Positions 30,659 through 42,206 of a stretch of DNA of 64,000 nt are shown here, piece after piece. Below the pieces are notes generated by a model. That model made no database searches. It was not told where the DNA came from and was given only the letters and a program-made list of their open reading frames with translations. Each line of letters begins with the position of its first letter. The first letter of the stretch is position 1. The translations under genes were made by a program, and so were the position numbers. The stretch covers positions 1 to 64,000 of the forward strand of contig BCKE01000062.1 of NCBI GenBank assembly GCA_001600495.1, in the 5' to 3' direction. The stretch comes from Pilasporangium apinafurcum. Lineage: Eukaryota; Oomycota; Peronosporomycetes; Pythiales; Pythiaceae.

Positions 30659-32566
30659 ATGGGGGCGGAGAAGCATGCGCACAGAAGTGATGGATCTGAA
30701 GAAGAGGACGAAGGGCCGATGCCACAGCCAGTAGAAGTGAAGAAGCGAAAAAAGAAGGTGCTGCCGTTTGAGTCGGTGTTTGTCGGAAATCTTCCCAATG
30801 CGGCCATGTATGAGCGGAGCTATATGCACCGTGATGTGGTCACGCATGTCGTCGTGGCACCACAGACGCAGTTTCTCATCACTGCCAGCAAAGATGGTCA
30901 CGTAAAATTTTGGAAGAAAATGTCCCAGGGGATTGAATTTGTCAAGCATTACAAGGCGCATCTGGGCGAAGTAATTGGGCTGGCTGTGTCACTCGATGGA
31001 TTGCGACTGTGCAGTACCTCATCCGATCAAAACATCAAGTTTTATGATGTGCTTGGGTTTGATATGGTAAATATGATCAAGGTTGGATACATCCCAAGCG
31101 AATGCTGCTGGATGTACGCGAAAGGCACCATTGATGCGAAAATTGTTGTCGCCGATAAAAATGGTCCGTTTCTGCGTGTGTATCGAGCCGAGCAGACGAA
31201 TGCAGATCCGCTGCATACGATTGAAAAGATGCATACTGCACCTGTCACTGTGCTTGGATTTAATCCTTGGATGGATGCAATGATTAGTGGCGATCTGCGC
31301 GGACATTTGGAGTATTGGAACGTTGAAACGTACAAGTTTCCTGCGACGGGGAGCAATACTGCTGCTCCTGGTGTAGCTACAGTCAAGTTTAAATTCAAAG
31401 GAGAGACCGATCTATACGAACTGGCCAAATGCAAGACATATGCGACGTCGATTGATGTTTGTGCTGATGGGCAGGATTTCGTTGTGACCGCTAAAGATTG
31501 TCAGATCCGAGTGTTTCGGTTCGCCACAGGCAAATTACGAAGGAAGTATGACGAAAGCTTGACGGTATTTGAAGATGCGCAAGCGGATGATACGTTGCAT
31601 TTGGACGCTATTGATTTTGGACGACGTGCTGCTGTGGAAAGGGAGATTCAGAGCTCAAATGCTATCTCTAACTGCATTTTCGATGAATCAGGACATTTCA
31701 TTCTCTATCCGACGCTGTTAGGGATCAAGATCGTCAACATCGAAACCAACAAATTGGTCCGAGTGTTAGGTAAAGTGGAAAACTCGGATCGATTCATGCG
31801 GATTAGTCTCTTTCAGGGTAAACCAAAGGTTAACTCGCAATTTGAGAAGCACTTAAAGGTGTCATCTGGACTGAAACAGGACCCAATGGTGATGTCCGAT
31901 AATACAGAGGAGCGCCAGACTGCGACGGATCCAACATTATTTTGCACGTCGTTCAAGCGAAGTCGTTTCTTTTTGTTCTCGACTCGTGAGCCAGTGGATG
32001 AAGATGAAGATGGAAGTGGTACAAGGCGGGATGTGTTTAACGAAAAACCATCTTCCGAAGAATCGCAAGTCGCCACTGAGTCGACTGCCAAAGTATTGGG
32101 GGATACCGCCATTATTCATACGACCATGGGGGATATCACGATCAAGCTATTTGGTAAGGAATGTCCAAGAACAATCGAGAATTTCTGCACGCATGCTCGA
32201 AATGGGTACTATGACAACCTCATCTTCCATCGCGTTATCAAGAATTTCATGGTGCAGACCGGAGATCCATTAGGCGATGGTACGGGAGGTGAATCGATCT
32301 GGGGTGGTGAATTCGAGGACGAATTTCATCGCAGTCTTCGTCACGATCGTCCATTCACGGTTTCAATGGCAAATGCAGGTCCAGGGACTAATGGCTCCCA
32401 ATTTTTCATTACTACTGTGCCTACACCATGGCTCGACAACAAGCACACGGTCTTTGGTCGTGTGGAACATGGAAAAGATACGGTCTCCAACATTGAGCAA
32501 ACGCGAACGGATAAGTACGATAAGCCAGTGAAGGATATTAAGATTATCAATATTGATGTTTTCTAG
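30659..32566 (+). CDS. PPWD1: WD40-cyclophilin peptidyl-prolyl isomerase (PPWD1/CYP71 type)
   Basis: Single-exon gene, 635 residues from the ATG at 30659. Residues 45-400 are WD40 repeats starting with the family's H-R-D-V-V-T-H-V and continuing with S-K-D-G-H-V-K-F-W and S-S-D-Q-N-I-K-F-Y. The last 150 residues are a cyclophilin domain with [11 protein letters not shown], the catalytic F-H-R-V-I, G-S-Q-F-F-I-T and the [10 protein letters not shown] block, so active-site Arg, Gln, Trp and His are all present. PPWD1 is a spliceosome-associated isomerase in animals, and its plant homologue CYP71 acts on chromatin; nuclear location is therefore likely. Length and domain order match the family. 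It starts about 120 bp after the LRR gene on the same strand. Confidence 0.95.
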   Translation: MGAEKHAHRSDGSEEEDEGPMPQPVEVKKRKKKVLPFESVFVGNLPNAAMYERSYMHRDVVTHVVVAPQTQFLITASKDGHVKFWKKMSQGIEFVKHYKAHLGEVIGLAVSLDGLRLCSTSSDQNIKFYDVLGFDMVNMIKVGYIPSECCWMYAKGTIDAKIVVADKNGPFLRVYRAEQTNADPLHTIEKMHTAPVTVLGFNPWMDAMISGDLRGHLEYWNVETYKFPATGSNTAAPGVATVKFKFKGETDLYELAKCKTYATSIDVCADGQDFVVTAKDCQIRVFRFATGKLRRKYDESLTVFEDAQADDTLHLDAIDFGRRAAVEREIQSSNAISNCIFDESGHFILYPTLLGIKIVNIETNKLVRVLGKVENSDRFMRISLFQGKPKVNSQFEKHLKVSSGLKQDPMVMSDNTEERQTATDPTLFCTSFKRSRFFLFSTREPVDEDEDGSGTRRDVFNEKPSSEESQVATESTAKVLGDTAIIHTTMGDITIKLFGKECPRTIENFCTHARNGYYDNLIFHRVIKNFMVQTGDPLGDGTGGESIWGGEFEDEFHRSLRHDRPFTVSMANAGPGTNGSQFFITTVPTPWLDNKHTVFGRVEHGKDTVSNIEQTRTDKYDKPVKDIKIINIDVF

Positions 32567-32991
32567 AGGTATACGCACCTCACAAATATCCAACATATGC
32601 TAAATATTCCAGATCATACGAGCTACCATTTGGTAACTCACAGACGATCTTTGTTTACTTTGANTTTCTTCCAAGCCACTATAGTGTCTTTTCCAAGTCA
32701 TTATAGTATCTCTTCTAAGCAATCAAAGCGTAAATCGTTCTCCACACTAGCAAGCTAGTGCAAATGACAACATCTCGAGGAAAATCATACCATATAAAAA
32801 TCTTATATTGTTTGAATTCATGACGAACTCGTGAGGAGTTGGTCGACATGAATTTGAGTGAAGTTGCGATGTTTTCTTATGCTGTATGACAGGTTTTATT
32901 TTCACACCATATTTTCGACAAAGCTGTTGAAAATAAGATATCAGGTCTTAGCTTTTCATAAAAGAAAAGATCGATTTGAAAGAGAAAGAAT
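32567..32991. other. intergenic spacer, one N at about 32665
   Basis: AT-rich spacer between the cyclophilin and protease genes. It contains a short imperfect tandem repeat around 32675-32730 (CATTATAGT / CACTATAGT units). No gene seen. Confidence 0.5.
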
Positions 32992-34536
32992 ATGCGAGTA
33001 TCGGCGCTGATTGGAAGTGGATTCGCTTGGATTGCTGTGGCTACTACCACTGCCGGGGCCAACATCCTAGACCATCACGCCTTGGTGTTCGGTGGCGAGG
33101 GAAGACAAATTGCCCCTAATGTAGATTGTCATACCTTGAAAGCCGAAGATGCGTGCGTTGCAAACAAATGCTACTGGTGTAAATCTGCAGCCGTGCCGTC
33201 GCAGTGTTATACGGAGGAGGAAGCAAGTCAATTACCGCCTTCGATCTTTCAGTGTGACAAAGAGCTGATTACATCGTGGGATCTTAAAGAGGTAACTCCC
33301 GTGTGTGATTATGGCGAAGTGCACCTCTGATACGATCTCTAACATGCCCATATGCATTATGCATAATCAGGTCCCAAGTGATGCGCATGGCATGAGCTCG
33401 CTTTTCAATGCGTGGAAGACGTTCCATGGCAAAAAATATGATTCACCCTTTGAAGAGCAAGTGCGATCCAACGTTTTCCAGTCAAATGCTCAACTAGTGG
33501 CAGCTCATAATAGCAAAGGAGATTCTGGATACATTCTGGAACTCAATGAATTTGCGGATAAGACTTGGTCAGTCCTGCAGCTCTCAATTCATTGCATTCA
33601 ATCTTCGCGCGGCATTAATCTAACAAACGCATTATAAATGATATAGGGAGGAATTCCAGCGTTGGTATTTGGGCAGTCCGCAAACGTGCTCTGCTACTGG
33701 GTCAAGGTTTGCTAACGATGTCTGCGATTGACATATAATGTGCATTATCTTTGCTAACATATAGCACAATATCTAAAACAGTCAAGGAAACAGGATCATG
33801 TACACTGATGTTCCCAATACGAAAGACTGGCGCGACGAAGGCATGGTATCGCCCGTGAAGAACCAAGGCAAATGCGGATCGTGCTGGACGTTTTCCTCTA
33901 CGGGATGCCTTGAGAGTCACTTGAAACTCAAGCATGGGAAGATGGTGTTATTGTCGGAGCAGAACCTGCTGGATTGCGCGCAGGCGTTTGACAACCACGG
34001 CTGCAATGGCGGCCTGCCGTCGCATGCGTTCGAGTATGTCAAGTACAATGGTGGCATTGATACTGAAGAGGTATGTTTCCTTGTTGCTTTTGTCTCAGTT
34101 GATAATCATCTAGCTGATTGTTATGCTATTGGGACTACAGACATACCCGTACGAAGCAAAGGAGGGCAAATGCAAGTTCAATACATACCACATTGGTGCC
34201 CAAGTAGATGATGTGGTCAACATTACTGCACGAGACGAAACGGAGTTGAAGAGCGCCGTGGGAACTGTTGGTCCCGTGAGTATTGCCTTCCAGGTGGTGT
34301 CAGATTTCCGCTTTTACAAGTCTGGTGTATATTCGTCAACTGAGTGCCATTCGGGCGAGCAGGACGTGAATCATGCTGTACTAGCTGTTGGATACGGCGT
34401 GGAAGGTGGCAAGAAGCATTGGATCGTGAAGAACAGTTGGGGGGCAACTTGGGGCATGGAGGGATTTTTCCTGATTGCTCGGGATGAAAATATGTGTGGA
34501 GTAGCGGATTGCGCGTCTTATCCTATCATCCATTAA
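32992..34536 (+). CDS. papain-like cysteine protease, C1A (five exons)
   Basis: Exons 32992-33291, 33371-33567, 33647-33706, 33794-34070 and 34141-34536 give 409 residues in phase. A signal peptide covers about residues 1-23. A Cys-rich segment (about 45-92, eight Cys) comes before the I29 inhibitor prodomain ([12 protein letters not shown] .. N-E-F-A-D). The mature enzyme begins near residue 190. It has Gln210 in K-N-Q-G, catalytic Cys216 in C-G-S-C-W, the G-C-N-G-G block, His356 in V-N-H-A-V and Asn376 in K-N-S-W-G. It is a secreted or lysosomal endopeptidase of the cathepsin L/H-like group. The acceptor before exon 4 is ambiguous: AG at 33780-33781 is also in frame and would add four residues. 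The Cys-rich pre-domain is unusual for cathepsins. Confidence 0.92.
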
Positions 34537-35238
34537 GAAACAAATAGTCTTTTGAGACTCAAGCACAACAAACGATCATCAGATGACTGCTCCTTTTCAT
34601 CGTTGAAGCCAATCAGGTAACGATTTATTGTTGGCTGAAAAACGAAACAACAAGAACATGAAGAAACAAAAAAACGGGATGCTATGTATGACCATTTATC
34701 CATCCAGAAACAATGGATGGATGTCTTGCATATATTGATGTAAGATAACTGTAGTACCGGTCCATGTACTTTTGTTTCTTCGTCTTGTTGTGTTCAACTT
34801 GCGTTCAGATCGGCGCGAATGGCTCTCGCCACATGCGTGTTCTTTCCATCACACTTGATAGCCCAGTACCGTAACCTAAATAGGAATGATGATCATGATG
34901 TCATTTCTCCTTTTCCTGAACCCAAAACTCGTCACATAGTATTCACATCTGTGACAAACTACGATTGAAAATGAAAGCGAATGATATCTGATTTATACAT
35001 TTATCAAGTATAATTGGTGGCTCTTAGCCCTGTTTCCAAAATTCTTCAATTGAAAATTTATATGAGGTTTTTTATTTTTTCCAATACTGTTGATACATTG
35101 AGGTTTTTTAAGACTAAACGTACTGTGTTGGATCGCAGAGCTTTGCCAGAAAGCAAGTCTACCATTCCATTCTGTATTCCCCTTGCGTGGTCCAAAGGGA
35201 CAAGAAGAAACGGACATTGAGGTATCAAGCAGATCGCC
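34537..35238. other. intergenic spacer without recognised feature
   Basis: AT-rich spacer. Only short open frames; nothing with protein-like composition. Confidence 0.5.
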
Positions 35239-36501
35239 ATGGGGAAGCACGGGTACCAAAAAATAGACGAAACCATGCCTTTAAAGGCACCCGTGGGAAG
35301 GAAGCAATCGGTGCGACGCATTCCGCTTGATGCAGCCACACAACGCGCACAACGGAAATTGCAATGGGCGTGCGCCTGTTCGCTGCTGTTCATGTTTGCG
35401 GAGATCGTCGGTGGGTTTTTGGCTGGTAGTCTTGCGATCATGACCGACGCTGCGCATTTGCTATCCGATGTTGCGGGGTTCTGTATTTCGCTATTTGCAA
35501 TTTGGATCGGGACATTGCCAGCGTCGTCGCGGTTGAGCTTTGGATTCCAGCGCGCTGAAGTCATTGGTGCGGTAACGAGTGTGTTGGTGATCTGGGTCTT
35601 GACGGGTGTGCTGGTGTATGCTGCTATCGAACGCTTTCGTGAATGCTTGGAGCCGAATCCGAAAGAACGCGTGAACGGCAAGTTGATGTTCATCGTCGCG
35701 TGCATCGGACTGCTGGTGAATCTGATTCTCATGCAGATCTTGGGACATGGCCACAGCCATGGTGGTGGTGGTAGCCATGGCCATTCGCATGGATTCGCCA
35801 AGAGCAAAAGTGATAGATCCCATGGTCATAGTCACAATCACGGCCACGCGCACTCGCACGGTAGCAGCAGTGATGATGATAACAATGATCACTCGAGCCA
35901 TAGCCATGGGCATAGTCACAGCCACGGGGGGGATCTGGAAAACGGTCATACGCACGGGATAAATACCATCAAGAAGAAAGTGACTGAGAACGGTCGCATG
36001 AAGCTTGAGAACCTCAACATTGAAGCAGCCTACATCCATGCATTGGGGGATTTCATCCAATCGGTAGGTGTCTGTATCGCTGGCGCACTGATCTGGTACA
36101 ATCCATCGTGGCAAATCGCGGACCCCATTGCGACGTTTATCTTTTCCGTATTGGTGTTGGGCACGACCATCGGTATCGTCAAGGACAGTGTGCATGTGCT
36201 GATGGAAGGTACACCCGAGGGTATTCACCCAGAAGAGATTGAGAACGGATTGCGTGCATGCCCGTCGGTGTTGGCGATCCATGATCTACATATCTGGTCG
36301 CTGAGTGCAGGCATGCCATCGCTGAGCGTGCACGTGATCTCGGAAGATGCAGATTCAGCGTTGCATGAAGCGCAGGATTATCTGCTGTCGATGGGCATCA
36401 CGCACACCACGATTCAAGTTGAGCGACCGACGAAGCAGTACCCGCGCAATTGTGCGTTGGACCTGAAGTGTGGTCAGGACTCACCACATAATAATGAATA
36501 G
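35239..36501 (+). CDS. zinc transporter of the cation diffusion facilitator family (ZnT-like)
   Basis: Single-exon protein of 420 residues with six membrane spans. The zinc-site motifs are visible in span 2 (D-A-A-H-L-L-S-D) and span 5 (H-A-L-G-D). Between spans 4 and 5 (about residues 168-240) lies a loop packed with H-G-H and H-S-H repeats and an acidic S-D-D-D-N-N-D insert, the usual cytosolic zinc sensor. The C-terminal domain has I-H-D-L-H-I-W-S-L, typical of ZnT2/3/4/8-type proteins. These transporters export Zn2+ from the cytosol into vesicles or vacuole in exchange for protons. The N-terminus has a possible vacuolar dileucine-type region but no signal peptide. Length is typical of the family. 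Confidence 0.95.
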   Translation: MGKHGYQKIDETMPLKAPVGRKQSVRRIPLDAATQRAQRKLQWACACSLLFMFAEIVGGFLAGSLAIMTDAAHLLSDVAGFCISLFAIWIGTLPASSRLSFGFQRAEVIGAVTSVLVIWVLTGVLVYAAIERFRECLEPNPKERVNGKLMFIVACIGLLVNLILMQILGHGHSHGGGGSHGHSHGFAKSKSDRSHGHSHNHGHAHSHGSSSDDDNNDHSSHSHGHSHSHGGDLENGHTHGINTIKKKVTENGRMKLENLNIEAAYIHALGDFIQSVGVCIAGALIWYNPSWQIADPIATFIFSVLVLGTTIGIVKDSVHVLMEGTPEGIHPEEIENGLRACPSVLAIHDLHIWSLSAGMPSLSVHVISEDADSALHEAQDYLLSMGITHTTIQVERPTKQYPRNCALDLKCGQDSPHNNE

Positions 36502-36748
36502 TGAGCATGAAAACAGCATAAAGAAGATGAGTGTGTAGCTGGAGGAGTATGAATGACGCATAAAAGTAGACGTTTGATGCAATGGGGAAGATGAATAAAC
36601 GGCTTCAAACAATTATGTGGACACACTCGTTCGATAGCCTTTTGTAATGAGATTATGGCTGTATCAATTTTGGAAGGGTTTGCCTGGGAGGGAGGGTTAC
36701 GTTGGACGTGACTCGATCATTTTGTAACCCTTCGACCCCCAGAGAAGC

Positions 36749-38309
36749 ATGAACGCCCATCAAGCACGCATCGAGCAAGCGCGGCTGAAGAATCTCGAGT
36801 ATATTCGCAGGTAAATAGCGTTATTCAATATATCCACCATCACGGTGCTTCACTCGTTCCTCATTGTCTCTGGATCGTTCTCTTTTTCCTGGCGTTGAAT
36901 ATAACAGACTCGATGAGGAAAGGGCTGCGCAGGAGGCGGACCACCTGCTGTCGTCCATGGTGAACGAGTTCGGTGATGGTACAGAAACCGCTACTGCATC
37001 TGCTGGAAAGCGGAAGAAACAGATAGCAACGAAGAACACGAGTGTGTACATCACCGGACTGACGACCTATATGGCGTGCAAGCAACTTGGTACTCCGATT
37101 GCTTTTATTTATTTTTTGATGATGACTGCTGTATCTAGTATACAATAATGGTGGATTTTTAATCAAAACAATGCATGTGGTGTATTCTATGATTGTGATA
37201 GAGGGCATGTGTGCGAAACTGGGCAAAGTGCGACGCATCAAGTTTTACAAGGATGCGAGAGGCGGACTAAAAGTACTGAGCCTCTGTGCACGACACCTGC
37301 TGTTTGGCTTTGGACTTGCTTGGATGATAACTTCTTATTGTGATTTTGTATTGTCTGTTGCAGGGTGATGCCGTTGTGACGTTCCAATCGCATGTGGCAT
37401 CCGACAAAGCGATTGAAAGGGTAAAGAGCATTCTATGTCTTGTTGTCAACGGTCGAATACGTTGACAACTGAATCTCGAGATACGCTTGAGCAAACTCTC
37501 TTCTCACGTGGCTGTTCACTGCTTCATCGACTTGAAATTGGCTGGTGATGCTTGTGTGTTTGCGACCACCAGTTGAACCATTTCGAGATCAAGCCAGGCG
37601 TTCTCATCACGTAATGCTCTCACAATTATCTTTACACGAGTATTTCGATCGGTATGAACACTGAGTATTATTTTCCTTTCTATGGTTGTAGTGCATCGGC
37701 AGCAGACTTTACCAAGAAGCATACACAATCGGATACCGACCCGAAACCAAATGAGGATGTCCAGCCAACCGGACCAGAACAACAAACTCGCCTGTTTATT
37801 CCGGAGGAACTAAAGGAGGAGGAAGCAGCAAATTCCGCCACTTCTGAAGGCTCTCGTTCACAACTCCAGGCTAATAAGTCAGATATTTTACATGAGCAGC
37901 ATGTGAAAATGGACTTGCCGTCTAAATCGATCATTTTGAAGAACATTTGGGATCCACTGGAACCTCAAGAGAGTACCAATTTCTTTGACGAGTTGGAGGA
38001 AGATATGCGCTCGGAATGTAGCAAAAATGGACCAGTAGAACATGTAGGAATCTGCAGGCTGCTTGGTCGTTTCTTTGCGCAGGCACTCACAACTATGATG
38101 TGCTTTTGAATATCCAGGTTCATATTGTCGCAAACGGCTCGGTGATCGTTCGCTTTCGAGCATTGGAGAATGCGATTCGATGTTTGCAAAAGATGAATGG
38201 CCGATGGTTTGCTGGTCGACAGATTGAGGCATCTTTTGATCAGTCTACACCAGAGGAACCAGAAGATGAAGATGCGAAACTGGAAGCATTCCTTGCATCT
38301 ATTGGCTAG
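36749..38309 (+). CDS. HTATSF1: HTATSF1/Cus2-like splicing factor (seven exons)
   Basis: Seven exons (36749-36810, 36908-37089, 37202-37272, 37364-37420, 37573-37610, 37692-38043, 38118-38309) join in phase to 317 residues. RRM1 starts with T-S-V-Y-I-T-G-L and includes K-V-R-R-I-K-F-Y-K-D and G-D-A-V-V-T-F. A linker follows. Then comes a second, UHM-type RRM from S-I-I-L-K-N-I-W-D-P to V-I-V-R-F and the G-R-W-F-A-G-R-Q-I motif that marks U2AF-homology domains. The C-terminus is acidic. Cus2/HTATSF1 binds SF3b and U2 snRNA and acts before spliceosome activation. Exon 5 (38 nt) is the least certain. The protein is shorter than animal HTATSF1 but near Cus2 length. Its stop is 34 bp from that of the convergent next gene. 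Confidence 0.85.
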
Positions 38310-38343
38310 GTTCTTTATGATTGTCGAATGTGTTAGAATTTGT

Positions 38344-39086
38344 TCAACGTGGCTGATGGAAATACTCGTCAAAAATGACAAAGTTATTGGGTTGTGGGAA
38401 GTAATGCTCTATGCCAGCATGTTTCTTCAGGAATGCAAAAAGCTTTGAGGATGGTCGATCATACGCCAACTGATGTGACTTTGTTTGTTCTGACTGAGAC
38501 ATGGGAGGTAGCGCGTTTACTGCTCAGACTGTTGAATGTGTCAATTGACAACAGATGATACACATACCCGAAGCATATGCTGAAAGAGCTGTACACCGAT
38601 ACCGCTGCGCTGATAGCTTTCTTCGACATAAAAATCTAAGACACAGAGTGGATCCAGCTCCTTGTATTCTCCTTTGGGTGTCTGCACGTCAGATACAAAT
38701 AGCCCTGACGTCAATGAATCATGCGACTGCTTGCATTGCCAATACACACTCACCACATAGAAGAGATGTTTGATACCGGTTTTCAAGTATCCTACGACAT
38801 CGTTATCGTCGTCATTGCGTGCAATCCAGAGTTTTTGTTGCTGTGAAACTCCATGCAAAGCGAACAATTTCACCGATGTGATCGCTTGAGAAAGCTGTTG
38901 GGACTAGCACAGCAGAGAACAATATTCCAGAGAAGTAAAGCTTCAGAACTCGCTCTATATTTGTATTCACACATTTTGGCGACGTACAATTGCTGACTTC
39001 TTTCCCATCGCGTCGATGGTCTCAGCAAGGTCAGCATACTCAATCAACACCAAGGGATCTGTCACCACTTCAATTTGGATACCCAT
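38344..39086 (-). CDS. ATAT1: alpha-tubulin N-acetyltransferase (four exons)
   Basis: Exons 39086-38988, 38903-38754, 38681-38568 and 38493-38344 join in phase to 170 residues. The enzyme transfers acetyl from acetyl-CoA to Lys40 of alpha-tubulin in the microtubule lumen, mainly in stable and flagellar microtubules. Family marks are I-D-A-M-G-K-K-S-A near residue 25 and G-Y-L-K-T-G-I-K-H-L-F. The block P-L-C-V-L-D-F-Y-V carries the catalytic Asp region, and Q-R-S-G-I-G is the acetyl-CoA loop. D-R-P-S-S-K and N-N-F-V-I-F are in the last exon. It is close to the minimal catalytic domain (about 190-230 residues in animals). Its presence fits an organism with flagellated zoospores. Confidence 0.9.
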
Positions 39087-39216
39087 TGTGTGAAGAATTG
39101 AAAAAGTAGGTGGCGTTCAGAAGGAATGATTAGAAACGACTTTAGAAACGTTAGGACTTTAAGTTGCCTGGTCACGCAGCATTGACGCACGCAGCGACAC
39201 GATTGAAAGAGCGAAA

Positions 39217-39501
39217 ATGGGAGCGGAGATGTCGAAACCAACGGTGGAGAATCCATGTGCACAGCAAATGGACGAGTATATCAAGTGAGTGGTAATTGCC
39301 TATCCGTTCAGCATCGATGGTAAGAGGCGTCATTGTCGTTCATTCTTGTGCATTGCGGTCAGATGTGTAGAAAGCCGGAATGCTGAAGCTGGAGGTTTGC
39401 GCGATGGAGACGAATGCGAAAAAGAAGGTGAAGCGTATCGCGAATGTAGACGAAAAGCGAGAGAATGGCAGAAGGCACAAGTAGCAGCAACGAAGCAATA
39501 A
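39217..39501 (+). CDS. small twin CX9C (CHCH) protein (two exons)
   Basis: Exons 39217-39284 and 39363-39501 join in phase to a 68-residue protein. Two Cys pairs, each separated by nine residues (C-A-Q-Q-M-D-E-Y-I-K-C and C-E-K-E-G-E-A-Y-R-E-C), form the coiled-coil-helix-coiled-coil-helix signature. Such proteins are imported into the mitochondrial intermembrane space and oxidised by the Mia40 relay; many are assembly factors for respiratory complexes. Which subfamily this is cannot be decided from 68 residues. Divergent from the acetyltransferase gene, with 130 bp between start codons, so the two share a short promoter region. Confidence 0.85.
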
Positions 39502-39718
39502 ATACAACGAGTTAAACCAGAAAGGGAAAACGAAATGAAAATGCTCAGTACGTCCATATATCCAGCGAATCAATAGATCGCTTTTGTTCATAACATTCAT
39601 CATCATACGCATCATCACAACTACTCACCAACACGCATACGCTCCTCTTCTTCTTCGTTCTGTTCCTCATTGCTACATATGCTCATACTTTTTATAAGAA
39701 TACACTTGATACACTATA

Positions 39719-40391
39719 TCATGCCAATGTCTGGACGAGATCCCTCGTAGACGATTTGCTGCGTCGACTTGCATAAAATTCGTCCTCAGTGCCGTGGAAA
39801 TCAAACAGCGACCCGTTGTGGCTATTGCTCTCTCCATCCATGTGACTACGACGTCGAGTGATCGTACACGTTTGTTGATTATAGTTTCGGTTGGTCATCG
39901 GTCCGCTCATGGTCATACTCGCGTAGTGGATGCCTCCGATAGAATCTGCCGCTGGATTCCGATGATATAGTGCCGATCCATTAGTGGTAATGATATTGGG
40001 CTGAGAGTGACCCCTCGCGAGTGTCCAATCGTTTCGTCCACTGTTGGTGCGAGGCACTCGCTGGCGGCGTTGTGAGAGGACTTGAATGTCTTGTGGCATG
40101 TACGCTTCGGGGATTAATCGGTCCGAGTTTGACAGAATGGATGCCACGGACGTATCGGTGGACCCAGAGAACGATCGCGTGCGATCGTCGGACGCCAAAA
40201 GCTTGAAGCTATTGTTTTCGTATTGATACTTTTCATATTCCTATAGCACATGACACAAATAGTCGCGCATACTTTTTTGTCAATATGAGTTCAAAAGGCT
40301 CGTTTAGTATGAGCATGAATTCACTCACCGAGAGATGGTCCTTGTCATCCTCGTTCGTGGTGAGACCACATGTAGACACAATGTTGCCCAT
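39719..40391 (-). CDS. hypothetical protein with N-myristoylation/palmitoylation signal (two exons)
   Basis: Exons 40391-40329 and 40240-39719 join in phase (donor GTGAGT, acceptor TATAG) to 194 residues. The N-terminus M-G-N-I-V-S-T-C-G has Gly2, Ser6 and a nearby Cys, a classic dual myristoylation and palmitoylation signal for membrane attachment. The rest is polar, low complexity and rich in Ser, Arg and Asn (S-R-R-S-K-S-S-T-R near the end), without a known domain. It is probably a membrane-tethered disordered protein and phosphorylation target. The longer upstream frame from 40496 also contains this Met; I prefer 40391 for the acylation signal. Function unknown. Confidence 0.65.
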
Positions 40392-40496
40392 GGCGATCGA
40401 TTCTTTTCTTGAAATGAGCGCCCACTCGCTTAATGGATACCCCCAGAAATAGAGATCTACTGACTGGCGGATCACACACGCACGCGTCTCCTCCAA

Positions 40497-41128
40497 CTCT
40501 CAGTCACCCACCACAAGCACGCACGCACACACCAGCTCCTGAAGTGGTGGTGCGTTCTCTCGAGTCTTCTTTCACTGGCCTCAACCGTCACAACACCAGC
40601 GTAGACCACACTATTTACAGTACTTAGAATTTCTCCAATGGGGAAAACTTTTTGCGGTATAAAGTATACAATGTATACATTATTTAGGATTTTATCTTTG
40701 ATAACACGATTTGTTTAAGTATTGTTTCGGTGTGGGAGAGAGCATAGCACTCTTTTCGCGCCTTTACCAAAGCCCAAAATTACTGTTGGGGTGACGAGAT
40801 GACGCTCGCGGTGTCAACTGTTCGAAAAAAAGAAAACAGTAACTGACTGTTTTGTTCCGTCCTTTTTTTTGTAAAAAAAGAACTCTATATAAGATTATGT
40901 CCCTGTATAAGAGATACGGATATGTTATGTTTTATATATCCGTTAACTGTTTGAAAAGTTGATTTTTTTGTTTCTGGGTGCTGTAGTCAGTCTGAATGCC
41001 AAAGAGAAAGGAAGGAAACAACAGATCAAGCGGCAAGGACAGGAAAGGAAGAGAAGTCTGTTTATATTTGCTGTAAAGGATCATACGAAGCACGGATTTG
41101 TACCCATACACGCAGAGAAAGAAAAAAA
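40497..41128. other. intergenic, divergent promoter region
   Basis: Spacer between the myristoylated protein and the RING gene. AT-rich, with a CA/CG-rich microsatellite-like stretch near 40466-40535. No further gene seen. Confidence 0.5.
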
Positions 41129-42016
41129 ATGGCGGTGCGTGTGCGCAGGTGGAGCGATGTGGAGTCTCGACGTAAAGTCTTTATGTCATCTCAACTTCAA
41201 ACTTCCACTCACAAACCCACCCCAGCATCGGGTCCGGGGCCTAGTTCATCATCGAACGTGGTGACGCTGTCGATGGTGGAAGAACAATATAATGTACAGG
41301 ACGACATCCAGGAATGCGTCATTTGTCTGGATGAATTAGAAATCGGTCGCGCGTTGTTCACGGCTGAGTGCGGGCATCGGTTCCATTTCAGCTGCTTGTT
41401 GGAGAACGTCAACCACGACGAAGCGAATTCCGACAAGTGCCCGATCTGCCGGAAATCACAAACCCAGTGGCCTGAGCAGACTGCGGGGCTCGTCAAGGCC
41501 CATCCTTACTGTACGTTGATGGATGCAGTGCTGCCTATAATAATGGGTTATTCACCGCTTCGTGCATGATTCATTTTAGGTACAAATTGTGGGAAACGAG
41601 GTACTGGCGGGCAATTCTGCGATGGCTGTGGACAATCTCTGGCGCACACCCCTACTGCGCAGGAGCGTGCACGTGCGGCTGCAGCCGCTGCAGCTGCACG
41701 CAGTAACGTTGTGGTCGAATGTCCATCGTGCCGCATCCGCTGCTTGGTCAGTACAACTGCACGCGGGACGCTGCAGTGCCCCAACGGTCACTTGTTCCAG
41801 CTGCGTGTGCCCAATAGTATGGGTAACTCGATGCGACAGTCATTTTCAGGAATGGGCAGCGGTGCTGCGAACGGTATAGCTGCAATGTCTGCGGGCTCAC
41901 GGCCGATCATGCGCCAGTGTCCGACCTGCTATACGCGTGTGCAGATGCCGCCAGGGAGTCAAGCTGGACAGTATATGTGCCCACATGGTCATACATTTTT
42001 CTTCTCGCCGTTCTAA
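41129..42016 (+). CDS. RING-finger protein with extra C-terminal zinc ribbons (two exons)
   Basis: Exons 41129-41510 and 41580-42016 join in phase to 272 residues. Near residues 60-110 there is a RING-H2 finger (C-V-I-C-L, C-G-H-R-F-H, C-P-I-C), as in ubiquitin ligases. The second exon adds three more Cys-pair modules: C-T-N-C-G-K-R-G .. F-C-D-G-C-G, then V-E-C-P-S-C-R .. L-Q-C-P-N-G-H, then R-Q-C-P-T-C-Y .. M-C-P-H-G-H. The last two are internal repeats of one ribbon (C-P-x-C .. C-P-x-G-H). An Ala-rich spacer (A-A-A-A-A-A-A-A-R) lies between. The ATG at 41129 has a good A-rich context; a second Met at 41183 is possible. Ubiquitin ligase activity is inferred from the RING. Confidence 0.85.
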
Positions 42017-42206
42017 GTGGTGGCTTTACGAAATAATACACAATCGAGAGAACAAGGGAGCGAGAACACGCAGAAAAACAGAAGAGGACATTAAGAAGGT
42101 GTGACGAATGGAGGACGGTGAGATGTAATGTATTAATTAGTAGACAAGTATTTGACGAGAGGTTTTCTTTACTCTTGTTTTATTTGGAGTTATTTAATGT
42201 TCTTGC

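Noticed and set aside
35491-36282. 263-codon antisense frame opposite the zinc transporter
   Set aside because: Met/Val/Thr runs are the reverse reading of His-repeat codons; no independent support.
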